A model generated the notes under the pieces. That model was not told the DNA's origin, ran no database searches, and worked only from the letters and a program-made list of their open reading frames with translations. A stretch of 64,000 nt of DNA. Source: a virus. The position numbers and the translations under genes are program-made. This document shows positions 25,653 to 34,773 of this stretch, piece by piece. How positions within the stretch are numbered: position 1 is the first letter of the stretch; each line of letters starts with the position of its first letter. The DNA lies in the IMG/VR virus record IMGVR_UViG_3300033388_003971, positions 1-64,000 of that record. One strand, 5' to 3'.

Positions 25653-27767
25653 TTACACGAATGGTGCAAATGGCATTGCACTCCATATTTCAGATTTTGG
25701 ATATGATATCCCATCCTTACTAGCTATAATATAAACATAATATATCTTGTTATTGACCAAAGAATCTACAGAGTAACTAGTAGTTGCTATTGGAGCTCCA
25801 TTGTGTTTTGTGTACACTCCATCATGATTGGTGCTCGTATACACATCATAAGTGTACCCAGTACCTAGATCACTCCATGTCATATCTATTACAGTGTCTC
25901 CTGGTATAAATGATAACACATCTGCAACGTTTCCATAGTACCTGATAACTGCATGTGTCCCAAATGCTACGTGTCTTTCTACTATGCTTTGAACCTCATT
26001 CTTTTCAAATGTCCCACCATAATCTGCTAATATGGTATATGGCAACTTTACAAGTAAGACTGAGTTTCCTGAGTGCGGCTGTCCATCCCAGTATCCTATA
26101 TCTTCGTACCACTTAATTTCTGGATGTGAGTCTATGCCCTCGTCAATGTCGTAATCCTCTCTGATTCCTCCACCTTCAAGCCTAGTATCAATGACTGACA
26201 ACTCATCGTTCTTATATGGATCTGTTAATGTGACCTCTCCAACTAGCAGGTAATGAGTGTCCTCTGAGTCTTCACCTATTGTTGTATATCTATCGACAAA
26301 GTTATCTACATCCTTGTCATAAGATAGTGTCCCTTCTATACCGGTTGCAAGGTCTACGTTTCCATCTCCACCTTTCTGACTGCAATACTGTATAACTCCA
26401 AGATCATCTACCATTAAATAATATATCGACTTTTGCCTGCTAGGATTTGATAAGCCTCCTGGCACTAGGTAGAACGCATATCTAAATACACCTGCATCTA
26501 TGTTACTAATAGGATTTATATTGAGCAGTGTTAACTCATAGTGGTCCTCTTTATAGTAATATGTAGCCTGTACCTTATCACTAAATCTCAGCTGAGCATT
26601 AAGTTTTATGAAACCTCCAGCCTCATCATAGCTATGTATAAGATCATTATCCCAGGTGATATCATGCGTACCCTCTTCATCTATAAAAGGAGCTCCATCT
26701 TTAGAGCTTATTGTAGACGTTGCATGTATTATGTTGTCTTCGCTGTCCTTAATAACAAGATCAACATGAAGACTTTCACCTACATAGATACGTATATTTT
26801 CATCTGGAAGTTTTATAAGTCCATCTGTCAGTACGTCACAATCTTGCATGATAGCAAACTTGTATGGCTCATATGGATTGAATAGCTGATCTGAGAACTC
26901 AGGGATATCATACCTAAATAGATCTCCGTATGCCTTGATGAAGTCTCCATTCTTTATCCTAAGAAACCATATCCTATCTAGTATGTCTGCCTTTGGAGGT
27001 ACTATGCTTATTGATGCACGAGCTTCATATGTTATTGCATACTGATCTGTTAATGGCATAGTTAAAGAATAACCGCCGCCACCAGAGTCGTAATCTAATA
27101 TGTATTTCTTTACTCCAGACTTAAGGCTTCCAAAATCATCAAGGTCCTCAAAATCTGCCGGCTCGTATATCGGATGAACATTAAGAAGAAGATTAGAACT
27201 AGTAGAGTCCTCGTAGATATACTTAACATAGTAAACTGAAAGCTCACCAGAAGACTCGTCATAACTATTGTTTAAGTTTGTATATAGTGAATTTCCATCA
27301 ATATCTTTTATGAATAATCTCTGACTAACCGGGTTATAGTTGGAGTCAAGCACGTCACAGTCTACAACAATATTTCCATTTAATGTGGTTGGGATAATAT
27401 GAGCGTAGTACAGTGGTGCAGATGGATCTGTTGATGTGGCTACTGTAAATTCATCAGAGACCAAGAAGTACGGAGATATTACATCATCGTAATTAGGTCC
27501 AGTAAATGTTAAGTTCAGAGTAGATATAGATTCGGCCAATGCATTCTCAGGCATGAGCGCGCCTTTATTTATTATAGATAGATTATCCTCTATGTCTTTT
27601 ATTGGGATATAAACATACGCTATTCCAACATCACTTTTATCTGTTGTCTCGCTAACTCTTATGTCAACAATATCTTTTCTCACTAGTTGACGAGTATCAA
27701 TGGCTTCAACCCTGTGAATGTTTGACACTTTAAATTCTGAGTTTAACTTTGAAAAATTATGTGCCAT
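25653..27767 (-). CDS. Large beta-rich tail protein with C-terminal FN3-like domain
   Basis: The 704-residue product is beta-rich throughout. At about residues 614-700 a fibronectin-III-like domain is visible: TVIDMTWSDLG, then YDVYTSTNHDGVYT, then TTSYSVDSLVNNKIYYVYIIASKDG. FN3 domains are common on phage exteriors and may aid weak carbohydrate binding. The first 100 residues (RVEAIDTRQLVRKDIVDIRV) could attach it to the baseplate. It is preceded by the glycosyltransferase gene with a six-base gap. I do not recognise the body of the protein. Confidence 0.65.
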   Translation of the reverse strand: MAHNFSKLNSEFKVSNIHRVEAIDTRQLVRKDIVDIRVSETTDKSDVGIAYVYIPIKDIEDNLSIINKGALMPENALAESISTLNLTFTGPNYDDVISPYFLVSDEFTVATSTDPSAPLYYAHIIPTTLNGNIVVDCDVLDSNYNPVSQRLFIKDIDGNSLYTNLNNSYDESSGELSVYYVKYIYEDSTSSNLLLNVHPIYEPADFEDLDDFGSLKSGVKKYILDYDSGGGGYSLTMPLTDQYAITYEARASISIVPPKADILDRIWFLRIKNGDFIKAYGDLFRYDIPEFSDQLFNPYEPYKFAIMQDCDVLTDGLIKLPDENIRIYVGESLHVDLVIKDSEDNIIHATSTISSKDGAPFIDEEGTHDITWDNDLIHSYDEAGGFIKLNAQLRFSDKVQATYYYKEDHYELTLLNINPISNIDAGVFRYAFYLVPGGLSNPSRQKSIYYLMVDDLGVIQYCSQKGGDGNVDLATGIEGTLSYDKDVDNFVDRYTTIGEDSEDTHYLLVGEVTLTDPYKNDELSVIDTRLEGGGIREDYDIDEGIDSHPEIKWYEDIGYWDGQPHSGNSVLLVKLPYTILADYGGTFEKNEVQSIVERHVAFGTHAVIRYYGNVADVLSFIPGDTVIDMTWSDLGTGYTYDVYTSTNHDGVYTKHNGAPIATTSYSVDSLVNNKIYYVYIIASKDGISYPKSEIWSAMPFAPFV

Positions 27768-27772
27768 TATAT

Positions 27773-28780
27773 CTATACCTTGTTTTTTATTAGGGACTTA
27801 TACAGTTCGATATTATCTTTGATATTTTCATGCAAACCATACTGACTCACAAGTTTATTGTGCGCAGCAACTTTCATACTGTCTATTTCTTCTGGCGACT
27901 CTATCAATCTGGACAATGACTTATACCAATCCTTATACCTGTTTGTCTTAACTATTATCCCATCCACATTATGCTCTATGGTATCAGAGTAAGGACTTAT
28001 ATTAGATGCTACGGTGCAAGCTCCAATCATTGAGTACTCAAGAAACTTCAGGTTTGATCTGCTTACATTATACTTAGTAAAAGCAAGTGGCGCTATCCCT
28101 ATGTCAATGCTGAACTTAGAGATATGAGAATAGTAGTTCTCAAAATCTACCCAACCTTTAAACTCTATCCTATGCTCAGGGATGATACTCTTAAGTGTGT
28201 CAGGAAAATATCCCGCCCAAACTATCTTTACATTATCATATTTCTTAACAATGTCTGCCAGAACATCTTGTACGATAGGAATGTCATCTAGATGATATGG
28301 AGACCCCATCCATCCTATTCTTATCTGGTCAACATCTGTTCTTTTAGCATACTTAATATGCTGTGACGGTATGCGATTAGGTAATACTGTTACGTTTTTA
28401 TTATGCTTAGACAGCTCATTCTTCAATGGTTCAGTAGGACACGTCACATGATCACATGCCCCTATGAACTCAGAAAAGCTCTTCCTGTTTGCAGGGTCTT
28501 TAAGTTCCCAGTAGCTTGCGCTAGATGGATCTATATTTAACAGGTCATCGTCGTTCTCGTAAACGTGAACCTTATTGTTGTACTTTTTTAGCCATTCTAT
28601 TTGTCCAGGCCTGCCTCTTCTTTGCCATACAAATACATCTCCCCACTCCATTAGCTCATCTGTAACTTTGTGAGACACAAGCACTTCAGCATCTCCGCTA
28701 CTTGCTATTGCTTCTGCTGGAAGCATGCATCTGTAGTGTCCACAACCTTCATTATCCGCTGGATAGAAAACTATTCTCAT
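27773..28780 (-). CDS. Glycosyltransferase, GT-B fold, group 1-like
   Basis: The 335-residue protein has the features of a group 1 glycosyltransferase. The N-terminal half starts MRIVFYPADNEGCGHYRCMLP, a Gly-containing loop at the first strand. The C-terminal half has IRIGWMGSPYHLDD, then IEFKGWVDFENYYSHISK and IDIGIAPLAFTKYNVSRSNLKF-LEYSMIG, which includes the usual late acidic residue (E in LEYSMIGA) of the nucleotide-sugar site. It is near full length for compact family members. It sits between tail-fibre genes, not with nucleotide metabolism. It could glycosylate a fibre such as the Gly-rich adhesin upstream, or modify the host surface. It lacks a signal or membrane segment, so it acts in the cytoplasm. 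Confidence 0.9.
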   Translation of the reverse strand: MRIVFYPADNEGCGHYRCMLPAEAIASSGDAEVLVSHKVTDELMEWGDVFVWQRRGRPGQIEWLKKYNNKVHVYENDDDLLNIDPSSASYWELKDPANRKSFSEFIGACDHVTCPTEPLKNELSKHNKNVTVLPNRIPSQHIKYAKRTDVDQIRIGWMGSPYHLDDIPIVQDVLADIVKKYDNVKIVWAGYFPDTLKSIIPEHRIEFKGWVDFENYYSHISKFSIDIGIAPLAFTKYNVSRSNLKFLEYSMIGACTVASNISPYSDTIEHNVDGIIVKTNRYKDWYKSLSRLIESPEEIDSMKVAAHNKLVSQYGLHENIKDNIELYKSLIKNKV

Positions 28781-28789
28781 CCTTATATT

Positions 28790-29095
28790 CTACATCATTC
28801 TCTTAGAAAAGCAATCCCCCTCAAGGAACATCTCTACTAGTCTTGGATCATTTGCAAATCCAGCCTTTTCAATAATAGTGTTGACATATTCCATGGCAAT
28901 TTCTGGAGTTCCTGCATCAGCGTAAACATATATTTTGATTTTGTCTTCATAGTCATATAGTGTTCCACGAGTCACATTGTCAAAAGCCTTACCTGAGCTT
29001 GGCAATCCGATTTTCTCAAACCATATTGGATGCAGCACCTTCTCTTTTGTTACTTCTACTTTACCACTATGTATGGCCCAAGATATTAATATCAA
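28790..29095 (-). CDS. Unknown small protein, 101 residues
   Basis: The likely start is TTG 29095, which overlaps the upstream TGA (TTGA) and has AAGGA just before it. No ATG is available until far inside the frame. The protein is mixed alpha/beta (KIKIYVYADAGTPEIAMEYVN). I do not recognise it. It lies between a small 154-residue gene and the glycosyltransferase, suggesting a linked assembly or modification role for the adhesin. The non-ATG start lowers confidence slightly. Confidence 0.6.
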   Translation of the reverse strand: MILISWAIHSGKVEVTKEKVLHPIWFEKIGLPSSGKAFDNVTRGTLYDYEDKIKIYVYADAGTPEIAMEYVNTIIEKAGFANDPRLVEMFLEGDCFSKRMM

Positions 29096-29556
29096 TTTCC
29101 TTCTCTTTCTATCATTACTTGCAATATCTTTTCTGAATGCACTATCAACGAATCTATTTCTTCTTCATTTGGCAGGCCATTATTTTCATCTATAAACCCT
29201 ACTGTAAGCCTAAAAAATATACCATTCAGATTATCAAGCTTGTCGTAATCATCAAAAGAGTTCAATACGGTTATAACTTTAGCCTTTGTTTGCTGGCTAA
29301 CCTCTATAAGAACGTCGTCGCCAAGCATAGATTCAAATATACCACTTACTTTTTCGCGTTTGCTGCTTAAGTTTCTAGCTGGATTAATAAAGTTTTTTCC
29401 ACCAGTATGCTTATACCCACATCTAGGCCTATTGCCTTCTACTATCTCTGTTATATCTACGTATTTGGACTCGTCTGAAAACTGATCTCCATTGCTTTGA
29501 GTATCTATTTCACAAATAACGTTTCCATCTACATCTACTTCAACGAATCTTTTCAT
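29092..29556 (-). CDS. Unknown protein downstream of adhesin, possible fibre-assembly factor
   Basis: This 154-residue protein has a short N-terminal beta part (MKRFVEVDVDGNVICEIDT) and a GYKHTGGKNFINP turn near residue 48. A helical C-terminal half follows. Small proteins with a D-G-N-V strand and a P-GYKH-like turn often lie beside fibre genes and are annotated as fibre assembly factors or minor virion proteins. That is only an analogy; no firm family is recognised. It starts 14 bases after the adhesin stop. Confidence 0.6.
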   Translation of the reverse strand: MKRFVEVDVDGNVICEIDTQSNGDQFSDESKYVDITEIVEGNRPRCGYKHTGGKNFINPARNLSSKREKVSGIFESMLGDDVLIEVSQQTKAKVITVLNSFDDYDKLDNLNGIFFRLTVGFIDENNGLPNEEEIDSLIVHSEKILQVMIEREGN

Positions 29557-29570
29557 TGTTTAAACCTCTA

Positions 29571-31838
29571 TTAAGAGTGATACAGTATTTTAACACGGCC
29601 TTCTCCACCAGGGTTACCGACTAGATAACGGCCTCCTCCTTTTCCTCCGGATCCAGGCTCACCTGTATTACCTGCCATTCCTACTAGGCTTGGAGCTTCA
29701 TAAATTATAAATCTAGGTCTAGTTCCTCCAGAGCCAGCTGAACCATTTGTAGAGCCACTGGCGTTACCGCCGTTACCACCCCATCCTGCAGATCCACCAC
29801 CACCACCATTTGAAATGGCTCCATCTCCATTACCACCACTTCTAAGTGTCCTATATGGAGACTGATAATCATAGAAGAATCCTCCTCCAACAAACGTCAG
29901 TCCGGAGTACTCAACCGCATAACTATTTGAAGCGTGATACGATCCTGTTCCTGCTCCTGTACCTCCTGTCCATCCTAGACCACCGCCTCCACCTCCAAGT
30001 GCTCTAGCAACAGTGTTTCCGTTTATAACTACGTTGCTCTCTGCGCCAGCAGTACCAGCACCACCAGGAGCTGTACCTGCTGCACCAACGTTAACAGTAA
30101 CACTATGTCCAGGGGTAACAATCAGGTCAACAGCTGTAAAGCCGCCACCACCGCCTCCTCCACCACCGGAACCTTTAGAAAAACCACCATCACCGCCACC
30201 ACCACCAGCACCCCATATTGCTATCCATACACGTGTGACACCTGCAGGTACTGTCCATCCAAATGATCCTGTATTACTCCATGTGGCTGTGTTAGCTGCA
30301 TATTCATAGTAAGCTGGTGCAGATATGTCAGCTGTGTGAGTGTGTAGACCGTCAGCACTTGTCCCATCAGATAGATTCTCTAATTCTTCACTTGTTATAT
30401 CAGTAGTAGTTGTACTGTTTATCTTTGGAGAGTTTAGCCTCTTAGTTGTTAGTATCTGATCATCGGTTGTACCAACTATCGTTCCTGTAGGAGCATGCTG
30501 CCCATCAAGCAGGTCGGCATCTAACCCATTTCCAGTTCCTGTCTCCAATACGCTATTAGGAAACTTAAGGCTTCCATCTAAAGCAAGAAGCTGATTAGCT
30601 GCGGGAGAAGCATTAGCATGAATCCCATCAACCTTATCTGCACTCTTTCCTGTTAGTGTCTCTGGAAGACAGTTAAGGGTTAACGGTTGATACTGTGTAT
30701 CTAGCGAATTTCTAAAAGCAACCTCACCTTCAAAGACTCTAATTATTACATTAGTAACGAATCCAGCTCCTCCAGTATCAAAGAACAATGGGTCAACTAA
30801 TGTCTTGTTTGTAATTGTTTGAGTATCATCAATACCAACTATAGCACTTGTTGTTCCGTGTGCAATAGCTGCATCAGACCCAAGGATTTTAGTATGGTCT
30901 ATGAATGGTGTCTGGTTATCCTGGTGATCATGGTTAAGAATTAAGTCTCTTAAACCTTCCATCATCTTTGTTATCTGACTACCAACAGTTATTAAAGAAT
31001 ACCTATCTGGGTCACCTGCCGAAAGAGCTAAAGTATTGCCTTCTGCATACGCTGAAGTCAAAGTAGCAGTCTTTTTAAATGTTATCCCTTCTACTATTGT
31101 GTTGGTTGTATTATCCCAAACATACATGAACCCAGCTGGAATCTCATCGTCTGGACTTAGTATGCTAAGGTCAGACGGAATAGTTAGCTGTTGTAGATAA
31201 TTCTGACTACCTGAATCTGTTACTACTGGCAATCCTATCTCATACCCACTTCCGCTTACTATAACTGTGCATCTTGTTCCTTGGTCAGGATCAGGAATAA
31301 CATTATATGTAGCTCCGGAATAACTATCTGTTACAGTTGTATAGTCATAGCTAACTGTATGATCGTTATCAGTTTCTGTAAACGTGTATATTAATCCACT
31401 TACATCTATAAAATAATCCCCGGCAGAAACGACAAGAGCTAAACTAGCAACAAGCGTATCGAATACTCCAGTTGGATTTGTAAACGTTATAGCTGCTGGT
31501 GTTGCAGGATCGTCAGGTGCATGCGCTAAAGCGAATATCTTCTTTCCAGTTGGAACTGCTTCTCCAACCACAGAAAGGGTATTTCCACCAAGAGACTTAG
31601 GATTCATCTTTGACATGTTTCCTATTGCTCTTGACAGGTTAGCTATATAGTTAGGATTTAAGTCGAGCGGTCCAGCCGTCACAGAGTTCTGGTTCCATAT
31701 ATCACCAACTGCTCTCTCAAGAACGTTCATTGCAGTTGCTACTTGCCCGAACGAATTCTCAAGCTTATTTGGAGTAGGTGATTCTCCCTGTACAAAGCTA
31801 ACTAGGACCGGTGTTAACTCTTTTAATTTATCAGACAT
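29571..31838 (-). CDS. Glycine-rich tail adhesin
   Basis: The 755-residue protein has an N-terminal helical part (residues 1-85), including NKLENSFGQVATAMNVLERAVG. A GDYFID module lies near residue 140. Fibre-type segments follow, such as DDTQTITNKTLVDP near 345 and ADLLDGQHAPTG near 450. From about residue 529 (WTVPAGVTRVWIAIWGAGGG) the C-terminus is extremely Gly-rich. This matches the W-VPAGV-V-I-WGAGGGG entry of phage adhesin tips, and long Gly runs may form polyglycine-II-type bundles like those known in S16 gp38. It is likely a receptor-binding protein. It is the first gene of the recognition block and is followed by small genes and the glycosyltransferase. Confidence 0.85.
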   Translation of the reverse strand: MSDKLKELTPVLVSFVQGESPTPNKLENSFGQVATAMNVLERAVGDIWNQNSVTAGPLDLNPNYIANLSRAIGNMSKMNPKSLGGNTLSVVGEAVPTGKKIFALAHAPDDPATPAAITFTNPTGVFDTLVASLALVVSAGDYFIDVSGLIYTFTETDNDHTVSYDYTTVTDSYSGATYNVIPDPDQGTRCTVIVSGSGYEIGLPVVTDSGSQNYLQQLTIPSDLSILSPDDEIPAGFMYVWDNTTNTIVEGITFKKTATLTSAYAEGNTLALSAGDPDRYSLITVGSQITKMMEGLRDLILNHDHQDNQTPFIDHTKILGSDAAIAHGTTSAIVGIDDTQTITNKTLVDPLFFDTGGAGFVTNVIIRVFEGEVAFRNSLDTQYQPLTLNCLPETLTGKSADKVDGIHANASPAANQLLALDGSLKFPNSVLETGTGNGLDADLLDGQHAPTGTIVGTTDDQILTTKRLNSPKINSTTTTDITSEELENLSDGTSADGLHTHTADISAPAYYEYAANTATWSNTGSFGWTVPAGVTRVWIAIWGAGGGGGDGGFSKGSGGGGGGGGGFTAVDLIVTPGHSVTVNVGAAGTAPGGAGTAGAESNVVINGNTVARALGGGGGGLGWTGGTGAGTGSYHASNSYAVEYSGLTFVGGGFFYDYQSPYRTLRSGGNGDGAISNGGGGGSAGWGGNGGNASGSTNGSAGSGGTRPRFIIYEAPSLVGMAGNTGEPGSGGKGGGRYLVGNPGGEGRVKILYHS

Positions 31839-31849
31839 TGTGCTCTCCT

Positions 31850-33877
31850 CTATATATTGATATCAAATTGACTTCTTAATTGCGAATTCTCTATAGGATT
31901 AACAGTTAAGTAAGTTGCCGTTCCTATGCTAGATGCAGCAAATGAATGCTCATCAGCGAATCTAAATCCATAGTATATGTAGTTGTTCATATAGTCTATG
32001 AAGGCGCCTGTTATATATGACGGCAACTGGATCTTTACGCTTACACTGTTGCCTCGTACTGTTGACCTGTGCAACTCGTTGAATCCACTTACATTTATCT
32101 TTACAACTTTACCTGTTGTTACCAGGTATCCAACAACATCTCCTGCTATTGGATCTAGTTCAACATTATATTTTACTCTGTTTCCATCTACGCTTATTGG
32201 CCTTAGAGGAACATTGCCACCAGTCTTAAAGTAGTATGGATGCTCAGTATCTCCTATTGCATCTCTTGGGCTTCCTGCTTCCAGCCATGCTTGGTACTTG
32301 TTTGGATCTATAGCGTCTGCATCATATGTATACATGATTACTTTTCTATTGTCTCCACCTTGTAGCTCAAGATCATCAGTTCTTAGCTGGAACAGGTATA
32401 CGTCTTCTGTTGTTGTCCATCCTTCTACTGTCTCATCTAATATTAACTCTTTATTGTCAACAGATAGCGTATTAGTTGTAGAGCTGACAGACTCAAGAGT
32501 TGATGCTGTATTCAATGTTGCATATGCATATCCTTTAAAGTCTGTAAAACTAGTTACAGGTCCTTGCTGCCCATTAAGATATCCAAAGTCTCCTGCCTCT
32601 ACATCGAATGTTATCTCTGCATCTGATAGAGGTTGTCCACTAAGGTTATATGCTTTAGCTGTTATTACAGCGTAGTCTCCACCTGTGTACATTGGGCCAT
32701 ATATATCGTTACCCATATCAGGCTTATTAACAGTAACAACTATCTTGTTTAAAAAATTATCCCGCTCGGATAGGAATAAGAATCCCCTGTTTGTTCCAAG
32801 CCTTAATGGATTGATATTTATGTCAGACTCTTTATAGTCGCTACTGAATGCAGGCTCATACTCTACTCTTGGCGTTTTCTCATAAGTAATATAAAACACT
32901 ATTGCAACGCCTAAGTCTGATTGTTTTACAGACAGGTCAGTGAATATCCATGTTTCTCCAAAGCTTATCAGGCCTGTGTCATAGTCTATCGCTGCTGGCA
33001 TAGTTGCACTAGGAGTATCTAAATCGGCAACCAAAGGAACTTCAAAGAACGTATCTGCTATTTTATCATAAGCATAAAGCTTTGCACTGTCAGGCACCAT
33101 TGGGAAATACCTTGTTGTCAGTATCATGTCCTGGTTTTGAATATGCTCACCAAGTAGCTCACAAGACAGAACCTCTTCATTGGTCGTAGCTGGAGAAACT
33201 CCTATTCTTTCTATGTATGTCTTATTAAAGATGAACTTCTGGTTCTCTCTATCGACAACGAACTCATCCTTAAACAAGTCTACATTAGCCCATATAATAT
33301 CTCCGTTCCCATCAACAGTTTCTAGTGGCTCTCCGTCAACGATAGTTCCAGAGAATCTTGCCCTCTGTCTTATGTTGGTATCTATAATAGGTATTCCTTC
33401 AGTATCATTTCTCTTGTAAATGTTTGCTGCTGACTGTATAAAGTCTTTTAATGGGAGATCATAGTTATACACGTCTACTGTACTGCCATTGATATCCTCT
33501 TCTTCAGTAACTCTATCGTTCACTGATTCACTACTATATAGGTATCTTTCATTGAAATGCCTGTAATAGTGACCATGATTAATTATAGGATTCCACTCGT
33601 AACTATTCTTGTTTCTATGTAGCTTTATGCCTTGGTATTCAAGGTCAGCACCATGGCCTATACCAGACTGGAAATCTTCGTAATAGATTCCTCCTCTAGA
33701 CTGGTCCCATAGCACAGGAAAATATGCTGTAGATTTCTCTTCATCAGTGGTTGGCCACGTTCTATCATCCCAGTTAAATCCAGGAGTATCATTATGTATG
33801 TCTACGTATGCAGAAAGCTTGTCTGAGTTTACAAGTATCTGTCTTGTGTCTATTGTAATTGATCCAGCAGTTGCCAT
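31850..33877 (-). CDS. Baseplate/tail structural protein with Ig-like domain
   Basis: The 675-residue protein is beta-rich with a large N-terminal region containing many Tyr and Asn residues (YYEDFQSG, NHGHYYRHFNERY). At about 404-456 a bacterial Ig-like (Big_1 type) segment is visible: VITAKAYNLSGQPLSDAEITF followed by FTDFKGYAYATLNT. Other parts are unrecognised. It shares a one-base TAATG overlap with the upstream 298-residue gene. It is placed after J-like and neighbouring wedge genes, so a peripheral baseplate or fibre-attachment role is most likely. Confidence 0.65.
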   Translation of the reverse strand: MATAGSITIDTRQILVNSDKLSAYVDIHNDTPGFNWDDRTWPTTDEEKSTAYFPVLWDQSRGGIYYEDFQSGIGHGADLEYQGIKLHRNKNSYEWNPIINHGHYYRHFNERYLYSSESVNDRVTEEEDINGSTVDVYNYDLPLKDFIQSAANIYKRNDTEGIPIIDTNIRQRARFSGTIVDGEPLETVDGNGDIIWANVDLFKDEFVVDRENQKFIFNKTYIERIGVSPATTNEEVLSCELLGEHIQNQDMILTTRYFPMVPDSAKLYAYDKIADTFFEVPLVADLDTPSATMPAAIDYDTGLISFGETWIFTDLSVKQSDLGVAIVFYITYEKTPRVEYEPAFSSDYKESDININPLRLGTNRGFLFLSERDNFLNKIVVTVNKPDMGNDIYGPMYTGGDYAVITAKAYNLSGQPLSDAEITFDVEAGDFGYLNGQQGPVTSFTDFKGYAYATLNTASTLESVSSTTNTLSVDNKELILDETVEGWTTTEDVYLFQLRTDDLELQGGDNRKVIMYTYDADAIDPNKYQAWLEAGSPRDAIGDTEHPYYFKTGGNVPLRPISVDGNRVKYNVELDPIAGDVVGYLVTTGKVVKINVSGFNELHRSTVRGNSVSVKIQLPSYITGAFIDYMNNYIYYGFRFADEHSFAASSIGTATYLTVNPIENSQLRSQFDINI

Positions 33878-34773
33878 TATTTACCCCAGTAAAGTGCTCG
33901 TTTAGATAATACTTCTCTAACTATATCAACATATTCTGATTTTGGTAGTCCACTGTACTCTTCTCCAGTAGGAGATATGAACTGATCGTACATTCTGTTT
34001 TGGAATACGTCATCGTTTACATCTTTAATGGATACTGGACTAGTCACAAGTGTGAATGGAGATGCAGTTTTTACATCTCTGTATTTATAGCTAACAGTTC
34101 CGCTACCTGATGGTGTGTTCTTTACTACTGTTTCACCGGTTTCATTATCTACAAAAAAGTCCCCGGCCACCATTAAGCTTGGGTCTGAAGATGTTACCCT
34201 ATTGTAGAATATGTCTGACTCAGCAAAGCTTATAGTGCCTGTGATTATGTCTGAGTTGCTTATGAAGAATCTGTTTGACATTGGTATTAGCTCGTCGAAC
34301 ACTTCCACATTACTGTCCTGGTGAACCAGTGTCATACTTAGGTCATCTTCTCTAAGCGCATCTACAAGTGTACAGCTGAAATTAGTGCTTGCATTTATAG
34401 CAATCACAACGTCTGATATGTTGTGTGCATAATTGTCTTTTTCTTTATCGTATATTTCTATCTCTACATCTATTACACCTGTAGCATAATCCTCATATAG
34501 AGTTATAGTTGCGTGGTCAACGAACACTGCTGGTACTGCACCTTCTGCAATCACGCCAGATACCAATACCTCTATAGTGTCGTAAGGTGTTAGCCCTAGC
34601 TCTCTATTGATACCATTCATTAAACCGGTGTAAGTTGAGCTTGCCCTGTTGACTCCAACGTCCATAAGCCTTTGCTTATAGTCCTTGTTCTTCTCGCCTC
34701 TCAGTCTTTCAAGGCCAACCAATACTCCATGCTCATCAAACGTATTAAATATGTTTTTTGTTTTTTGTTCCAT
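33877..34773 (-). CDS. Baseplate-associated protein, 298 residues
   Basis: The N-terminal 60 residues are helical, with NKDYKQRLMDVGVNRASSTYTGLMNGINRELGL split across two helices. A beta-rich middle follows, and near residue 210 there is an AGDFFVDNETGETVVKN module that recurs in several virion proteins here. The tail end (SEYVDIVREVLSKRALYWGK) is helical. It sits between the 543- and 675-residue genes with one-base overlaps on both sides. It is likely a wedge or periphery component of the baseplate. No enzymatic motif is seen. Confidence 0.65.
   Translation of the reverse strand: MEQKTKNIFNTFDEHGVLVGLERLRGEKNKDYKQRLMDVGVNRASSTYTGLMNGINRELGLTPYDTIEVLVSGVIAEGAVPAVFVDHATITLYEDYATGVIDVEIEIYDKEKDNYAHNISDVVIAINASTNFSCTLVDALREDDLSMTLVHQDSNVEVFDELIPMSNRFFISNSDIITGTISFAESDIFYNRVTSSDPSLMVAGDFFVDNETGETVVKNTPSGSGTVSYKYRDVKTASPFTLVTSPVSIKDVNDDVFQNRMYDQFISPTGEEYSGLPKSEYVDIVREVLSKRALYWGK

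Noticed and set aside
30013-30309. Plus-strand frame encoding a long proline-rich protein
   Set aside because: It is the complement of the glycine-rich coding region of the adhesin (GGN codons read as CCN) and has no ribosome site or plus-strand neighbours.
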